Source of the DNA: Anthopleura xanthogrammica
Lineage: Eukaryota > Cnidaria > Anthozoa > Actiniaria > Actiniidae
DNA length: 64,000 bases
Direction of reading: 5' to 3'
Assembly: GCA_964019055.1 (NCBI GenBank)
Contig: OZ025206.1
Coordinates: 14,047,291 to 14,111,290, forward strand
A program made the position numbers and the translations under genes. The notes below the pieces were generated by a model, which ran no database searches, had not been told where the DNA came from, and worked only from the letters and a program-made list of their open reading frames with translations. Shown one piece after another: positions 20,501 to 32,090 of the stretch. Position 1 is the stretch's first letter; every line of letters begins with the position of its first letter.

Positions 20501-20589
20501 TCCATGGGTTCTCCTATTTGGGTGGCATTTTTAACAGCACTTTCATTTTGGTCCATGTTTGTGTCCACCATGCCGGTCTCGGTCTCCAT
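11030..20589 (-). CDS. DNAJC7: DNAJC7-like TPR and J-domain Hsp70/Hsp90 co-chaperone, complete
   Basis: Cytosolic co-chaperone that hands clients between Hsp90 and Hsp70 (family knowledge). Minus-strand coding exons in gene order: 20465-20589, 20301-20395, 19779-19903, 17072-17185, 16806-16880, 16604-16722, 15923-15992, 14982-15065, 14669-14833, 14021-14112, 13829-13905, 13209-13355, 12868-12926, 12399-12492, 11715-11789, 11030-11124. Phases agree throughout, giving 536 residues; human DNAJC7 is 494. An acidic N-terminal leader of about 45 residues precedes three blocks of TPR repeats (about 48-165, 166-275, 276-385). The J domain spans about 400-470, with DYYKILG and the Hsp70-activating HPD at 428-430 split across exons 12 and 13. 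The tail is Gly/His-rich. The start is the only early in-frame ATG before the leader. Introns carry a SINE, a minisatellite and several foldback elements. The gene is head-to-head with the MALSU1-like gene. Confidence 0.96.
11880..12029. mobile_element. MITE family C copy (GACCATGTGTCATTCCCT arms)
   Basis: GGGCGTAATGTTTTCC then CAGACCATGTGTCATTCCCT on the left is mirrored by AGGGAATGACACATGGTCTG ending at 12029. An inner pair, ATTTCTTTGTT and AACAAAGAAT, continues the arms. Related copies lie at 24611, 39505, 60031 and 63203. It is intronic in DNAJC7. Confidence 0.75.
12060..12176. mobile_element. Decayed MITE family B copy (GCAGCTCAATTTGGAGGACA)
   Basis: The word TGCAGCTCAATTTGGAGGAC and its imperfect mirror TTTTGTCCACCAAATTGA match clearer copies at 40575, 59379 and 59716. 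This copy has lost clean ends. It lies directly beside a family C element in the same DNAJC7 intron. Confidence 0.55.
14477..14557. repeat. (AAT)n microsatellite with retroelement-like flank
   Basis: Eleven AAT units at 14477-14509 are followed by GTCTTTATTTGGTCTC and an AATAAAGT stretch. Read on the minus strand this is a short TTTATT-containing tail ending in (ATT)n, the arrangement also seen at the retroelement tail near 34350. It may be the 3' stub of a non-LTR element. Confidence 0.4.
15147..15495. repeat. Three-copy tandem repeat, about 116-122 bp
   Basis: Three diverged copies start at about 15147, 15263 and 15385. Each contains GTAGGCAACTGT (or a variant), CACTGGAAATT, and ACATTACCAACCACTGGCTA. 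The repeat lies in a DNAJC7 intron and has no coding signal. Confidence 0.7.
15600..15868 (-). mobile_element. tRNA-derived SINE
   Basis: On the minus strand the head reads GGAGTAGCTCAGTTGGTTTA, with an A box (TAGCTCAGTTGG at 15845-15856) and a B box (GGTTCAATCC at 15802-15811) spaced as in tRNA genes. The anticodon arm does not fold cleanly and about 200 bp of unrelated body follow, so it is a SINE and not a functional tRNA. The 3' border is approximate. It sits in a DNAJC7 intron in the same orientation as the gene. Confidence 0.7.
16051..16548. repeat. 59-60-bp intronic minisatellite, about 8 copies
   Basis: Units begin AACCTCTTGAAGGGTAAGGC at 16051, 16110, 16170, 16229, 16289, 16348, 16408, 16468 and 16532 (last partial). 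Two unit types occur, one with CACGAGGCATGGAGG and one with CACAAGGCGCGAGG, and they are interspersed. The minus-strand reading is open for long stretches by chance of unit length. Intronic in DNAJC7. Confidence 0.93.
17339..17514. repeat. (ATC/ATT)n trinucleotide repeat
   Basis: Imperfect run of ATC and ATT triplets, densest at 17360-17510, inside the DNAJC7 intron between exons 3 and 4. Open frames over it are low-complexity artefacts. Confidence 0.85.
17631..19477. mobile_element. 1.85-kb TA-flanked foldback element with GTTACGGAGGGGAA repeats
   Basis: The left end TACAGTAATTTTGCATCTAA at 17631 is mirrored by TTAGATGCAAATAACTGTA ending 19477. Arms extend over about 130 bp, including GTGAACACCAG, GGAGCCTGAAACTTTTATG and GGTCATTTCACAGTATT. 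TA followed by CAGT at both ends fits a Tc1/mariner-type terminus. Inside are ten copies of GTTACGGAGGGGAA or near variants: forward at 17765, 17934, 18131, 18146 and 19014; reverse at 18475, 18489, 18827, 18846 and 19180. A second palindrome pairs 18075-18175 with 18461-18560. No transposase frame is visible. It fills most of DNAJC7 intron 3. Confidence 0.85.
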
Positions 20590-20692
20590 GTTGAACTTCA
20601 CTCTCCAGGCTCACTCAGCAAGAGACTGGTTACCAACATACACAGGGAGCCCAAACCAAGAAACGAAAAACCTTGTTCTCTTTTTTAGCCTT

Positions 20693-21217
20693 CTTAAGGT
20701 TACCAGAGACCTTCGCGGGTAAAATGCTTCTAAAAAAAAATTATTTCACTAATTAAAAGTTTCTACATTAATCTTTCTTTTTGAACAATTTTTCTCTCGA
20801 AATGTTTAAAAGTTCGCTAGTTATTTTAAAAAACATGATTTGAAGGGAAAATAAATCTAAACCGAAGGCGTCGTGACCCTCGTTAATCCTATTATACTTG
20901 AGTCGGTTACTCTTTCGATTTTCCCGCATGATGAAATTCGTAGTTTATCTTTCACTAATTCACACAGTGAATTTTTTAAATCAATTCGCGCTAACGCCAT
21001 GTCTATTAATTCACATCTACGGAACGTACCCGATTCGCGTTTAAGGCTCCGGCATCGTTTTAGATTGAAAAATTGCGTTCAAAAACTATATTTTTCGTAA
21101 TCTGTAGGTATCATATGACCTTTCGAGCGATATATAGTTTCGTAGGGCTTTGTTCAAAGTGTTGCGTAGAGAGAGTTTTAAACGAAGCATACCCCTGAAG
21201 GTATCCAGTAACCTTAA
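20693..21217. mobile_element. MITE-like element upstream of DNAJC7
   Basis: TTAAGGTTACCAGAGACCTTC near 20694 is mirrored by GAAGGTATCCAGTAACCTTAA ending at 21217, arms about 38 bp. The interior is AT-rich with no recognised protein. It begins about 100 bp upstream of the DNAJC7 start codon, inside the intergenic promoter region. Confidence 0.6.
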
Positions 21218-21539
21218 AAAAATCGACAAAAAATCAAGATTTTTCACCTTTATTTTATGTCCTATTTTTCTCTCTCTTAATTTATAGCCTTCGAGTTCTT
21301 CCTCATAACATTACAAAAAAAGGGATGGCGGTTAAAGAGTAGGAAGGATAATCGAGAAGAAAATGAAAAGATAAGAAAACTAAAATAGAAGAAAGCAGTT
21401 ACAATATATGCAGAAAAAGAAAAGCAGCAATAATATAGTACACTCGCACTTTAGTATTAGCTATTATTTAGCTGCCATGCGTCCCTCTTCCAAATATTCC
21501 TCTTCCCGAACCCGAATCCCGAGAATTGAAACCCGAATT

Positions 21540-21681
21540 CACGAAGATATCCCGAAGTGATGACGCTAAGGCGATTGGTAACGAGATGACCTTGTCAAAA
21601 TGGCGGACAAAACGTAAGAAGTTGATTGATGTGCGTTCTTCTGTATTTTCAAGGTCTGCAAATCCTCATTCTTAATCAAAA
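21540..21681. promoter_or_regulatory. Candidate MALSU1 / shared promoter with YY1-like site
   Basis: The 1.09-kb gap separates divergent DNAJC7 and MALSU1-like start codons. Near the MALSU1 side are GTGATGACGCTAAG (CRE/ATF-like) and CAAAATGGCGGACAA at about 21596-21610, which matches the YY1 core AAnATGGCGG common just downstream of housekeeping start sites in animals. No TATA box is convincing. Promoter function is inferred. Confidence 0.45.
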
Positions 21682-24452
21682 ATGTTTAAAATCAATCTAC
21701 TAGGTTGCATGAACTTTAGTAGTCAAAATTTAGGATACTTATGGGGTTCTTCTCGTTGCATTTCTACATGTTTTGCTGGAATCAGACATACACGTGCCGG
21801 GGAACGACTTAGAACTCTCAATAATACTTGCACAAATCAGCCGAATTTTATATCAAAGACTGCAAGGACACTGTGCATGAAGGCTTATGGAACTAGAATT
21901 AAGCAAAGAGACAAGAATGTCGACTGCTTTAATAGTTTAAGCTCTTCAAAATACTTTCCAAAAGGAACTACATCATGTACTTCAACGCACCAAACCAAAA
22001 CCTTGAGATGTTTTTCTTATACTTCCAAAGATGTACTTTCAGACGAATCAACAAAGGAAAAATATGATTTTGAGGATAAGAATGTTGTGCATAATGAGAC
22101 CAAAAAGTCAAAAAGAGTGTTCGGTCGTCATGAATACGAGTTTGATGCAAATGGTTATTTATCAGTTGATAATGTGGTGAAGTTTCTTCATCAGGAAGCG
22201 GCTTTTGATATATGTGCTATAGAGACTTCAGGAGCTAAAAGAGCATATGTGGATTACTTTATAGTGGTCAGTGGTGTGTCTCATAGACACATAAGGGCAA
22301 TGTCAAAAAACCTTGAGCAGCTGGTAAGTGTAAATCATGCTAAATCATATCATACCTGGGTTCCAAAGCCCAGCTCTTTGATAAATTAATTTTAGGCCAC
22401 AAAGAATAGAGAAAACTTATTAGAGCCCTTGGTCATGGTTGATTCAAATTAGTTTTAGTTTGGTGATACCCCATTTCTGGCTCAAAATGACCAGCATGGC
22501 AAAGATTTGACCAGTCATTGGCCCGACATTGTCCGTTGACTGGATGTCATTTCAAGCCCTGTGATTCAAATCTCTATTTCAATCAAATTTCTGGTTATGT
22601 CAGCTGTCAAATATTTCAAATATGATCAATCAACCAGACAATCCTGCATTAATGATTGGTCAATCCTATTTGAATTGTTTTATACACTGCAGATGCACTA
22701 GCAGTGCATGGCTGATACTACCATGTGATGCATCTCACTATAAACTGTAGTTGTGGGTTTGATTCTTGGCCCAACATATTTGAGTAGCCATGAAGGAAAT
22801 CCCCAATCCTTGCAGATTATTGTTCTTTTTGCCAAGTTAATTTGGGTTCCCTGTGGTTTATTATTACTTTATTAATTTCAATATTACAAGGAGCAATGAA
22901 GTGAAAAATGGCTAAGAAACTTTTGTTTTGTTTTTAATTATTTCTCTTATACCTAAAATGTTGTCCTATTAGGGGGGTAGCCATGTACTCCATCTGAATT
23001 TCACAACTGCCTTTGTTGCAATTTTGGAACGTTCTTGTTTCACTTGTTGAAATTTTACCCCTAACATGGCCTTACTGTTGTCTCGCAGTTCATTAGTGCA
23101 GTCTGTCATCCTCGCTACTGTAGTCCATGGCTCTCATGTCGCTGTTTCAAGGCCATGTCGCTTGTCAGAATTTACCCCTAACAGGGCCTCTAAAATACTA
23201 AGCACTCATAAAATACAAGTTGTGTATTTCTAGCATTTCCATTGCACATTTCTTCATATTTGTCATTAAGTTGTTTCTGTTCATATTTTAGTTCAGAGGG
23301 CATGATGTCAGAGGTATATCCAAACATGGTCATGTTACTGTGGAAGGTCTTGAGAGTGACAGCAATTGGCTGGCTGTGGATATAGGTATGCTCAAACTTT
23401 TGATGAAATATTTATATTTGTGTATGTACTGGTAATATTGATTCAGAATGAAAGGACATCTGGAATCTGGATCTGGATAAAAGGGAATCTGGATCTGAAT
23501 GAAAAGGAATTTGGATTCCAGTTCTAGGTGAAAGGGAATTTGGATTCTAGATTTGGATGAAAGGGGATTTGAATTCTGGATCTGGATGCAAGAGAATCTG
23601 GATCTGGATGAAATAGAATCTGGATTCCAGATCTGGATGAAAGGAAATCTGGATTCCAGATCTGGATGAAGGGGAATCTGGATGAAAGGGAATCTGGATG
23701 AAAGGGAATCTGGATTCCAGAATCCACAAACTTTGGTTCTTGGCAACGAGAATGTATTAAATCTGAAATTCAAGAAATGACAAATTTTCAATTCAAGAAT
23801 ATAAAATAAGTATGCGGAATCCTGTATAATTACCATTTAGTCTTTTGCATGCTCTTATGTTGATTTGCTGTTCTGAAGTATATATTTACAAATTCACCAA
23901 AGCTGGGGCAAGAGCAAGGGACACAAAATCCCTTCCAAGGCTCTAACAATTTACCTTTCCTACATAAAATCAGACAAGCCAACTAACAAACATGAAATTA
24001 CTGCAAATCACATTCATAAAATAAATACCAGTATTCATTAATTTAATTGCAAATTAAATAATTGAATAGTTATGAAAGTCACACACAGAAAGAAGCTAAA
24101 AACTAACTAAGCTAAATAAGCTAAAAATAAAAGTAAAAAGATGTCCAAGAGTTAACATATAATTAACCCACTATTTCTCCAGCTTGATAGTGTCACTTCA
24201 CTTCATGTTACAAGAACACACTTTTGACTATTTCCTCTACTCTTTATGAATTTAGAAATTCTAATTTAATCAATAGGAAATATGGTTGTACACTTCTTTT
24301 TGCCTGAAGTCCGTCAACTCTATGAACTTGAGAAGCTCTGGACCTTGGGACCAAAATATGATGACCAATACAAAGGAATGCTTGATGAGGAAGAATTCCT
24401 ACAAGCTGTTTTTCTTGGGGAGCAAACAAAAAACCCAGACCAGGAGGACTAA
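21682..24452 (+). CDS. MALSU1: MALSU1-like mitochondrial ribosome silencing factor (RsfS/Iojap family), complete
   Basis: Family members bind the large mitochondrial ribosomal subunit and take part in its assembly, keeping subunits apart. Exons 21682-22323, 23292-23385 and 24277-24452 join in phase to 303 residues. The first about 155 residues are Ser/Thr/Lys/Arg-rich with few acids early on, as expected for a mitochondrial presequence and linker. The RsfS fold spans about 160-285: [31 protein letters not shown], then [19 protein letters not shown] and [19 protein letters not shown], all hallmark segments of the family. The first ATG was taken; its distance upstream of the domain leaves room for a shorter start. 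It is divergent from DNAJC7. Intron 2 has a minisatellite. Confidence 0.93.
23455..23735. repeat. Imperfect minisatellite of GGAATCTGGATT-type units
   Basis: Variable-length units built from GAAAGGGAATCTGGAT and CCAGATCTGGATGAAA fill this stretch of MALSU1 intron 2. Minus-strand open frames here are repetitive ([19 protein letters not shown]) and not genes. Confidence 0.85.
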
Positions 24453-24610
24453 GTTCAGTAGACCTCTTGACTTTGGAGAGTAAAATTTTTCAGATCTGGA
24501 TGTTTCTTGGGGACCAAATATAAAGCCATACCAGGAGGACTGAAGTCAATGGACCTCTTGACTTTGGAGAGTAACATTTTCACTTTTCAAAGTATAGCTC
24601 TATTGAGTTT

Positions 24611-24763
24611 GGGTATTATGTTTTCTCATTTCATACCCCTTGTCATTCTCTTTAGAAAACTTTTTCTTCCATCCATCCATGTATCTCTCACCCGTTACTG
24701 GGAAACAAAGAAATAATACTCAAGGGACTGATGCATGGTCTAAAATGGGAAAACATTATGCCC
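24611..24763. mobile_element. MITE family C copy
   Basis: GGGTATTATGTTTTCTCATT at 24611 is mirrored by AATGGGAAAACATTATGCCC ending at 24763. The inner words TTGTCATTC and CTCAAGGGACTGATGCATGG match the other copies. It lies about 160 bp past the MALSU1 stop codon. Confidence 0.65.
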
Positions 24764-25375
24764 AATCTGAATGGATCTATTGGGGCATAAGATTTTTTGT
24801 TTGCTTGATTTAATACATCCAAATACAGGTTATTGAGTAGAAATGAATTCTCAAGGGAATGACTTATAACCTGAAATCTGAAATGATATACCCATGCTAA
24901 AGAGGGCTTTCACTTTTGTGTGCTATTTTCATTTGTATAAAGTTTTCTATTCCTTTCCTCAATTTTCAAGAGCTCTTGGTTAACATTTCCCTACATTTTC
25001 AGTGAAGATAATGAGGCAGATAACATTGATAAAATTAAAATTTATTTAGATTTCTCTCTTTCTACGTATTTTATGCTACTTGTTTCTCATTTAACAACTA
25101 TTCCTTTCACAAACAACTAAAAAAAATTGGAAAATAATCCAGGTATTTGTCTTTTATAAAATAACTATTCATATTAAATATTATAAAAAGTATGCACAGA
25201 TGCATGCAAACAAACAAAAAATTCTTAAATTTTCTTTATAATGATGAGACTATTTTCTGCATTTAGTAGATCTTAACGGCATTATCATAATAATGTGTCT
25301 CGCATTCTTGTGTTGTAAACTTAATTGCGCACAGTTACTCTGTCCAGCATAGACTACTGGCGTAGACCATTTTTC
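24764..25375. other. Intergenic between MALSU1 and PYCR copy A (convergent)
   Basis: AT-rich, no gene seen. A plus-strand TTTATT at about 25041-25046 gives AATAAA on the minus strand about 330 bp beyond the reductase stop and could serve as its poly(A) signal. Confidence 0.35.
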
Positions 25376-28300
25376 TCAATGTTTTGTGATTCTGCCAAGT
25401 TCCTGAGCTCTCAGCAATGCCGCTTCTACAGCATCCATTAAGGTAGCTCTTAACCCAGCTTTCTCAAGAGAATGGACTGCATAAGCTGTTGAACCTTCGG
25501 GTGAAAATACTGCATCTTTAAGCTCGCCAGGGTGTTTTCCTGTCTCTAGAACAAGCTTTGCGCTGCCCAGTAATGTATGTGCAGCGAGTTTGATAGCCAC
25601 TTTACGAGGAAGACCTGCTTTAACACCACCATCAGCAAGAGCCTCAATAGCCATGAAACACTATAAAGAAAGACGTACAGCATACAAGAATGGATGTTTT
25701 GTTAATTTTGGTCTTTTTGGAAAAATGACTAAATTTATACTGAACGCAGCAAATACTGTGCACAGCTAATACACGAGGACTTATGCTGGAGTAAGCATTC
25801 TATTCACATACGACACTGAGCTCAAGAATCGTTCCCAGGTCGCATTGCATTGGTATGAGGGGAGCGTTCTTGCTGATAAACCACCCTTGCTTGCCTACCA
25901 GAACCTACCAGAACCTACCAGAGACCAGAAAAGACTGGAAAACTGGACACGATTTTTGCTCTTACGATTTTGATATTTTTTTTGACCCTTTTAGACTGAG
26001 AGCTTTGAGGGCTGTTCACGATTGTCTGGTTTGTCATGTGCACCAGCATTTCTAGTAGTTTCCCATTTTCTAACTCAGCATAGTCCTGTTCTCACCATCT
26101 CCACTGAAGGAACCTTGTTGCATGCTAGTCAGTAGAGTATACTTACATATGCAGGGCCACAACCACTGAGCCCGGTTACAGCAGCAACGTCTTTCTCTTG
26201 CACTTGTTCCACGTATCCCACAGCAGACATCAGTTTCTTCACTGTGTCACAATCTGTGTCAGTCACGTGACGTCCTAGTGCGAATGCTGATGCACCCTGT
26301 CTGACTAGAGTCGGGATATTAGGCATCACTCGTACGACTCGACTCTTGCCAGGAAGACACTGGAGATGAGAAAAAGAAATTGAAATCAAACAAGCAATGG
26401 TGATTATGTTTTGTGGTTTACATAACACCCTTTCTATGTATACACCTATTTCAAAAAACGTTGTTGGTTGGAGATCTGAAATCTGGAATCTGAGAGCATA
26501 GGCCTTTTTGAGTTCGATAAACAGAATGCATTGTGGTCTTCCTTCGTACAAACAACATCATATATGGCAATATGAACAAAAGATGTTTGAACCGAAGCTA
26601 GACCACAATGCACCATGTTCTCTATCTAAGCAAAGGTCTATGGTAGAACATTGTGGTCCCATACCCTATCTAATGGCTGTCTAATAACTAACACAATGAA
26701 CAGACCACATACCCTTTCCATGGAGTCAAGGGTAACTCCTGCAGCAAGTGAGACGATAAGATTATCTTGTGTGATGATTGGAGCCACTTCATTAAGAACC
26801 ACTGAAACCAAATTTGGTTTAACAGCGATCACCACGATATCTCTTTGCTCAACCACCTCTCGGTTATGCTCTGTTACGTATACTCCGAGACTCTGCAACA
26901 GAAGTTGATGATGCCATGAGTTATTAAAAAAAGAAGAAGAAAAACGGACTTAATTTATTGTCCATCCATTTAACAAGGTTGGTGTAGAGGAAGCTCACAG
27001 TGCTTGCATGAAGTTACTGGCTGAATATTTAGGTTCAGCTGTGTTTATTAATATTTCTTACCCTCATTTCGTTGGATGTCATTTCGTCAGCAGCACTTGC
27101 AATCATTTTTTCTCTTGGAAAGTTGCCTGAAAAATTAGTGGCAAAAAATGGTATATCAGTGCACAAAGGCCAATACAGGAGACGAGCAATGATGAGGATG
27201 ATTAGACAAAGCCAGTATTTGGTATACCTATGGATGTGGTCCCTCTTTTCTCATACATTTACTGCGACCTCGTATTCTGTGCCGTTCATGTTTTTGTTTG
27301 CCAACTGAACAGTGGAGGAGCTATTTTGTGATACTTTAATAAAGATATTGTATGTGTTTGCTCACTCCATAGGGACTTCAAATTTCCAAATTATCCCTAA
27401 CGTAAGACCTCTTCTATGGGCAAGCATCCATATGAATATAGAAATTTGTGTTCAAATAAATTTACATATAAAACACCCTTTTTTGATGATGCCACTTTTC
27501 TAGACCTTTCATCATTTTGTTCGTGTTTTTGTTATATTAGTGCTGATTTTTTCTGGTTTAAGACAAGTCCATCATTTGTTTACAAAATAAGAATTTTTTT
27601 AGGGAAACGCCAACTGAACCTAGATGGATCTTGTAATTTGCAATTCTTGCAAACTTGTAGTTTTTCAGCAAAATTTTCCGGTTTTGGGGTTTTATTTTTT
27701 CTTAACATTTAATTTTAAAAAAATCCTGTGGATAAAAAAGTAAACGAAAGAAAATCCATGACATGATGGTTGCTAAGGTAACCAATACTGGTATCAGCTG
27801 GTACGATTCGTGTTTTCAAGCTCCGAAGTGGTCACCCGTGACACTTTTAAAAAACGAGAATTTATCGTATAATTTTGAGAAAATAAACCGAAGAATATAA
27901 GATTAGTGAATCCTTTTACCACCATCTATTCTATTTTTACTTTCCTTAATTCTATAAAGCTGGTCCATTTTTGTTAGAATCCAAACGTCATTTCAGAATG
28001 TACCAGTCATAGTTTACTTCTAAGATAAGTAAATTTATTTGGTTCACATTAATTAAATAATCGTGATTTTTGGTCTATACAACTCTTCACGAATCCGTTA
28101 TCCTAACTATGCCGGTAGAAAGGCATACATCAAACTAAGTATTTGACCTCTGGTTTTAGCCGAAATCGGATTACCTAAAAATATAGGGCAAAGAGAAATG
28201 AGCAGTGGATGCAAATTTGCGATGAGTGAACACCCAAATAATTTTGACAGAAAGAAAAGGGATTTAGAACTTCAAAGTTAAGAATTTCTTTTTTAAAGAT

Positions 28301-28542
28301 TGCTATTTCCTTCTCGGCTACTACTGTAATAAAGCCTATATGACATGTACCCTTTAGCAGAAAATGCACAAAGTTCTATAATAGCCTGCCGACTTCAGTA
28401 CCTTAGACTTTACTATCTTATGATTAATAAGATTGACTTTTAAATCGCGAAATAAACTAACTTCATTCCACTAACCTGATGCTAGTAATCCTCTGGCCAT
28501 GGCTTGGGCCATTTTTCCCGCTCCCAAAAAGCCGATACTCAT
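25376..28542 (-). CDS. PYCR: Pyrroline-5-carboxylate reductase, tandem copy A
   Basis: Reduces pyrroline-5-carboxylate to proline with NAD(P)H, the last step of proline synthesis. Exons in gene order: 28476-28542, 27062-27126, 26713-26892, 26147-26359, 25376-25660; they join in phase to 269 residues, close to the short PYCR3 type (human 274). The Rossmann nucleotide site is GFLGAGKMAQAM at residues 4-15. DIVVIAVKPN follows, then VMPNIPTLVRQGASAF and TGLSGCGPAY. The dimer domain contains ADGGVKAGLPRKVA, the family signature. A second copy with identical exon structure starts 5.2 kb upstream on the same strand, and several exons are nearly identical. An extended mitochondrial presequence is not seen. 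Confidence 0.96.
26526..26612. mobile_element. MITE copy, GCATTGTGGTCT termini
   Basis: GCATTGTGGTCTTCCTTCG at about 26528 is mirrored by GAAGCTAGACCACAATGC. Inner words ATATGGCAATATGAAC and AAAAGATGTTTG match the inverted copy at 5139-5238. Located in intron 3 of reductase copy A. Confidence 0.6.
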
Positions 28543-29588
28543 AATGATAAGTAGTTAACAGAACAGTGGCAGATGTAAACTTGTCTGTTTGGTATCTTGT
28601 TGGGATAATATATTCAAGGAGTGTTTTGACAGAGTTTTTATTAATTTTAACGAAGGAGGGTGGGGAAAGGAGTCAAAAAAGTACTAAGTAGGGGAGACGT
28701 AGGGGTGTCCCTGGATTTGTTCATATTCCGCTCGATCGATTACTGGTATTTCATGACGTAACTCCCCGTTGATTGAAAATTGCGAGCCAACAAGCAAAAA
28801 AAAAAAAAAATGAAATATCTCCAACCCATACCTCAGCCTATGACAAAGATTGATATCATTCACCACAAAGGTGGACACTAATTTTATTGTTTTCTTCAAT
28901 CTATTGTCTTTTAACTATCAGACATTGACTTAAATTTTGTTTCTCGGGTCAAATAAAATCTTGCTATGGATTTTTAGAGATAGGCCGAAGCCTCTTCACA
29001 AGGTTTTCCTGTGCACATAATACTCAAGTATAATACATAGTATTTCGACTTGAATTTTTATATGTTTCTGCTAAGCAAAGAAATGGTCAAAAGTATGCCG
29101 AGATACGGCACATCAATTGCTGTTCTTTTCATTAGTTCACAAGCTACCTACCTCTTTACAACTTTATTGGGCAATAGCTGTTAATGCAATATATGAAAAT
29201 AGTTTAAAGGAAAAGTACATAAATAAAACTACCCAATAGGAAAAGCGCGAACGGGACTCTAAGTCCCATGCTAGGCACTTCCCTTGAGGACAGACATTAT
29301 ATAAGTAAATGTAAGATAATATATATATATTATAATAAGTAAATTTGTTCTTATCTGTGACACGGACACTCGCGAACTAGTGACCATGTGCAAGGCAAGT
29401 CGATATCAAATAACAGGAAGAGTGTTATTTTTGTCAACGTCGGCAACACGTTTCATGGTGTAGCTTTCAGTATCCTATTCCTTTCACATTATTTTGACTT
29501 TGCCTTCAACAGTTCTAATAACTTTGTATTTATTCCTTTTTCCCCTCTTCAAACTACAACCACTTGCTTTGCCCGTATATCTATCTAT
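28543..29588. other. Spacer between tandem PYCR copies
   Basis: About 1 kb with no gene seen. It must hold the promoter of copy A and the 3' end of copy B. Minus-strand AATAAA (plus TTTATT at 29529-29534) lies about 55 bp past the copy B stop. A poly-A run lies at about 28798-28810. Confidence 0.4.
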
Positions 29589-32056
29589 TCATTTACTTAT
29601 TTTGCCAAGTTCCTGCGTTCTGAGCAATGCCGCTTCTACAGCATCCATTAAGGTAGCTCTTAACCCAGCTTTCTCAAGAGAATGGACTGCATAAGCTGTT
29701 GAACCTTCGGGTGAAAATACTGCATCCTTGAGCTCACCAGGGTGTTTTCCTGTCTCTAGAACAAGCTTTGCACTGCCCAGTAATGTATGTGCAGCGAGGT
29801 TGATGGCCACTTTACGAGGAAGACCTGCTTTAACACCACCATCAGCAAGAGCCTCAATAGCCATGAAACACTATGAAGAAACACGTATGCAAGAATGTCA
29901 GTCATGCATACTTGATTTAAATACTGTTTATCGTCACCGACCTGAATGTTTTACTTGATATCTGGCTCCTAATGAATAATTAGGCTGGAATCGTATGATA
30001 TATTTAAGGAATAAAAAACAGTTTTCCGTGTATTATACTCTGATAAAGACACGCGGGATGTGGAGAGAACACGAGAGAAGCGTAGGAAACCACGACGCGT
30101 AGCGGAGTGGTTTCCAGCTTCTCAAGTGTTCTCTCCACATCCCAAGTGTCTTTATCAGAGTATAATACACGGAAAACTGTTTTTATTGCTTTTATAAAAT
30201 AACTAACTTTTCGAGAGAGAAAAAAAATGACGCGAGCATGTATTATGCTCTCATAAAACATGGCTTTTTGACCAATCAGAGCGCGCGTAATATCAAAGTT
30301 ATTTTATAATGACTTGTTTGAAGCAAACGTGGTTCTCTTACAATGGAATCATTGCGAGCATAATGAAATGAGGGCATGGCCGTCTTGTTCAAAAAATCAC
30401 CATCAATGTTACTCTTTGCAATGGTTGCAAAAGTTCATTTATGAACGTGTCGGTGATTCCAAGACAGGCATGGTTCAAATGGAGAAAGAGCATAAATGGA
30501 AAGCAAATTCCTAATTTGAGCATTTTCATCGTCAAGGCATCATGTTTGCAATAGTTCCAAAAGTTTCCCAGAAAGGAAAGCTTCGGCAAATCATCGAACA
30601 TCTATGAAATATCCATGGCAGACCACTGCTGGTTTTCGTAGCTGCCATGTTGGATGAATATAACTAGTGGCTTTGCCTTTTGTTATTTCATAATTTTGGA
30701 GATGACTACTTACATATGCAGGGCCACAACCACTGAGCCCGGTTACAGCAGCAACGTCTTTCTCTTGCACTTGTTCCACGTATCCCACAGCAGACATCAG
30801 TTTCTTCACTGTGTCACAATCTGTGTCAGTCACGTGACGTCCTAGTGCGAATGCTGATGCACCCTGTCTGACTAGAGTCGGGATATTAGGCATCACTCGT
30901 ACGACTCGACTTTTGCCAGGAAGACACTGGAACCAAGGACATTAGATATCAAAATGCGTTGTGTTCAAATGTACATGAAAAATAATGAAGAAATGTGTGA
31001 TATAGTATGTACAAGAGAAAAAAACTGTATTGTGCAAGAGGTTTTAAACGACGTGCTTTATATGCGGTCTTGCACACACGCAGCAAACCTATACACCTAT
31101 AAAGAAAAAAATGTTGGTGAAGGTTTTGTTGCATGTTACATAACAAGCCCAAAATGCACTATGGGCGATGTGAATTCAATCAGCGAAAGGTCACAACAAT
31201 ATGGATTTTTTCCAATAAATTATGCAGGTTTTTCCAGCATATTTTCTTCTGTGCTGACATTATTTACATGTGATCAACTAATGGTTTAAGCTTGGTATGC
31301 GACATGCATCGTGCACAACAAAACCTTCAACCTTTTTTTTGAAATACCTGTATACTGAGGATCAGTTACTTTACTGTGAGAAGAACCCAATATTTTAACG
31401 ACTGACTATTAAACAATACAATGAACATGCCACATACCCTCTCCATGGAGTCAAGGGTAACTCCTGCAGCAATTGAGACGATAAGATTATCTGGTGTGAT
31501 GATGGGAGCCACTTCATTAAGAACCACTGAAACCAAATTTGGTTTAACAGCGATCACCACGATATCTCTTTGCTCCACCACCTCTCGGTTATGCTCTGTT
31601 ACGTATACCCCAAGACTCTGCAACAAAAGTTGATAATGCCATGAGTTTCTTTCATATGAACTACTGCACTATGATATATGTCAGCCAATTTATTTATTTC
31701 CAGTCAAATTGTTTACTTACCCTCATTTCTTTGGCTGTCAGCTCATCAGCAGCACTTGCAACTATTTTGTCTCTTGCAAAGTTGCCTGAAAGAAACGAAG
31801 TGCAAATGTTAATGATAATATGCATGGAGCTGCTGTTTCACTGAAAACATAGCCGAGAGAAAACACTGCAATGTGGTCCTTTTGTTTTTCAGTATTACTT
31901 ATGAAGATGAAACGTTAAGCGCCAAGCCGAAAATACTAAGCAATTATTGGACGAGGTTGAGCAAAATATCGTGATTTGTTAGTGGCGAGCAAGCAATTAT
32001 TTGCCGATGCCGAAGGCAGAGGCAAATAATTGTTTGCAAGACACTAACAAATCTCG

Positions 32057-32090
<34 letters not shown>

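Noticed and set aside
20873..21100. 75-codon plus-strand frame in the DNAJC7/MALSU1 gap
   Set aside because: Falls inside the MITE-like element, with no recognisable domain.
23330..23836. Minus-strand frame of 168 codons rich in SRFPFIQI repeats
   Set aside because: Antisense to MALSU1 exon 2 and its intronic minisatellite; low-complexity artefact.
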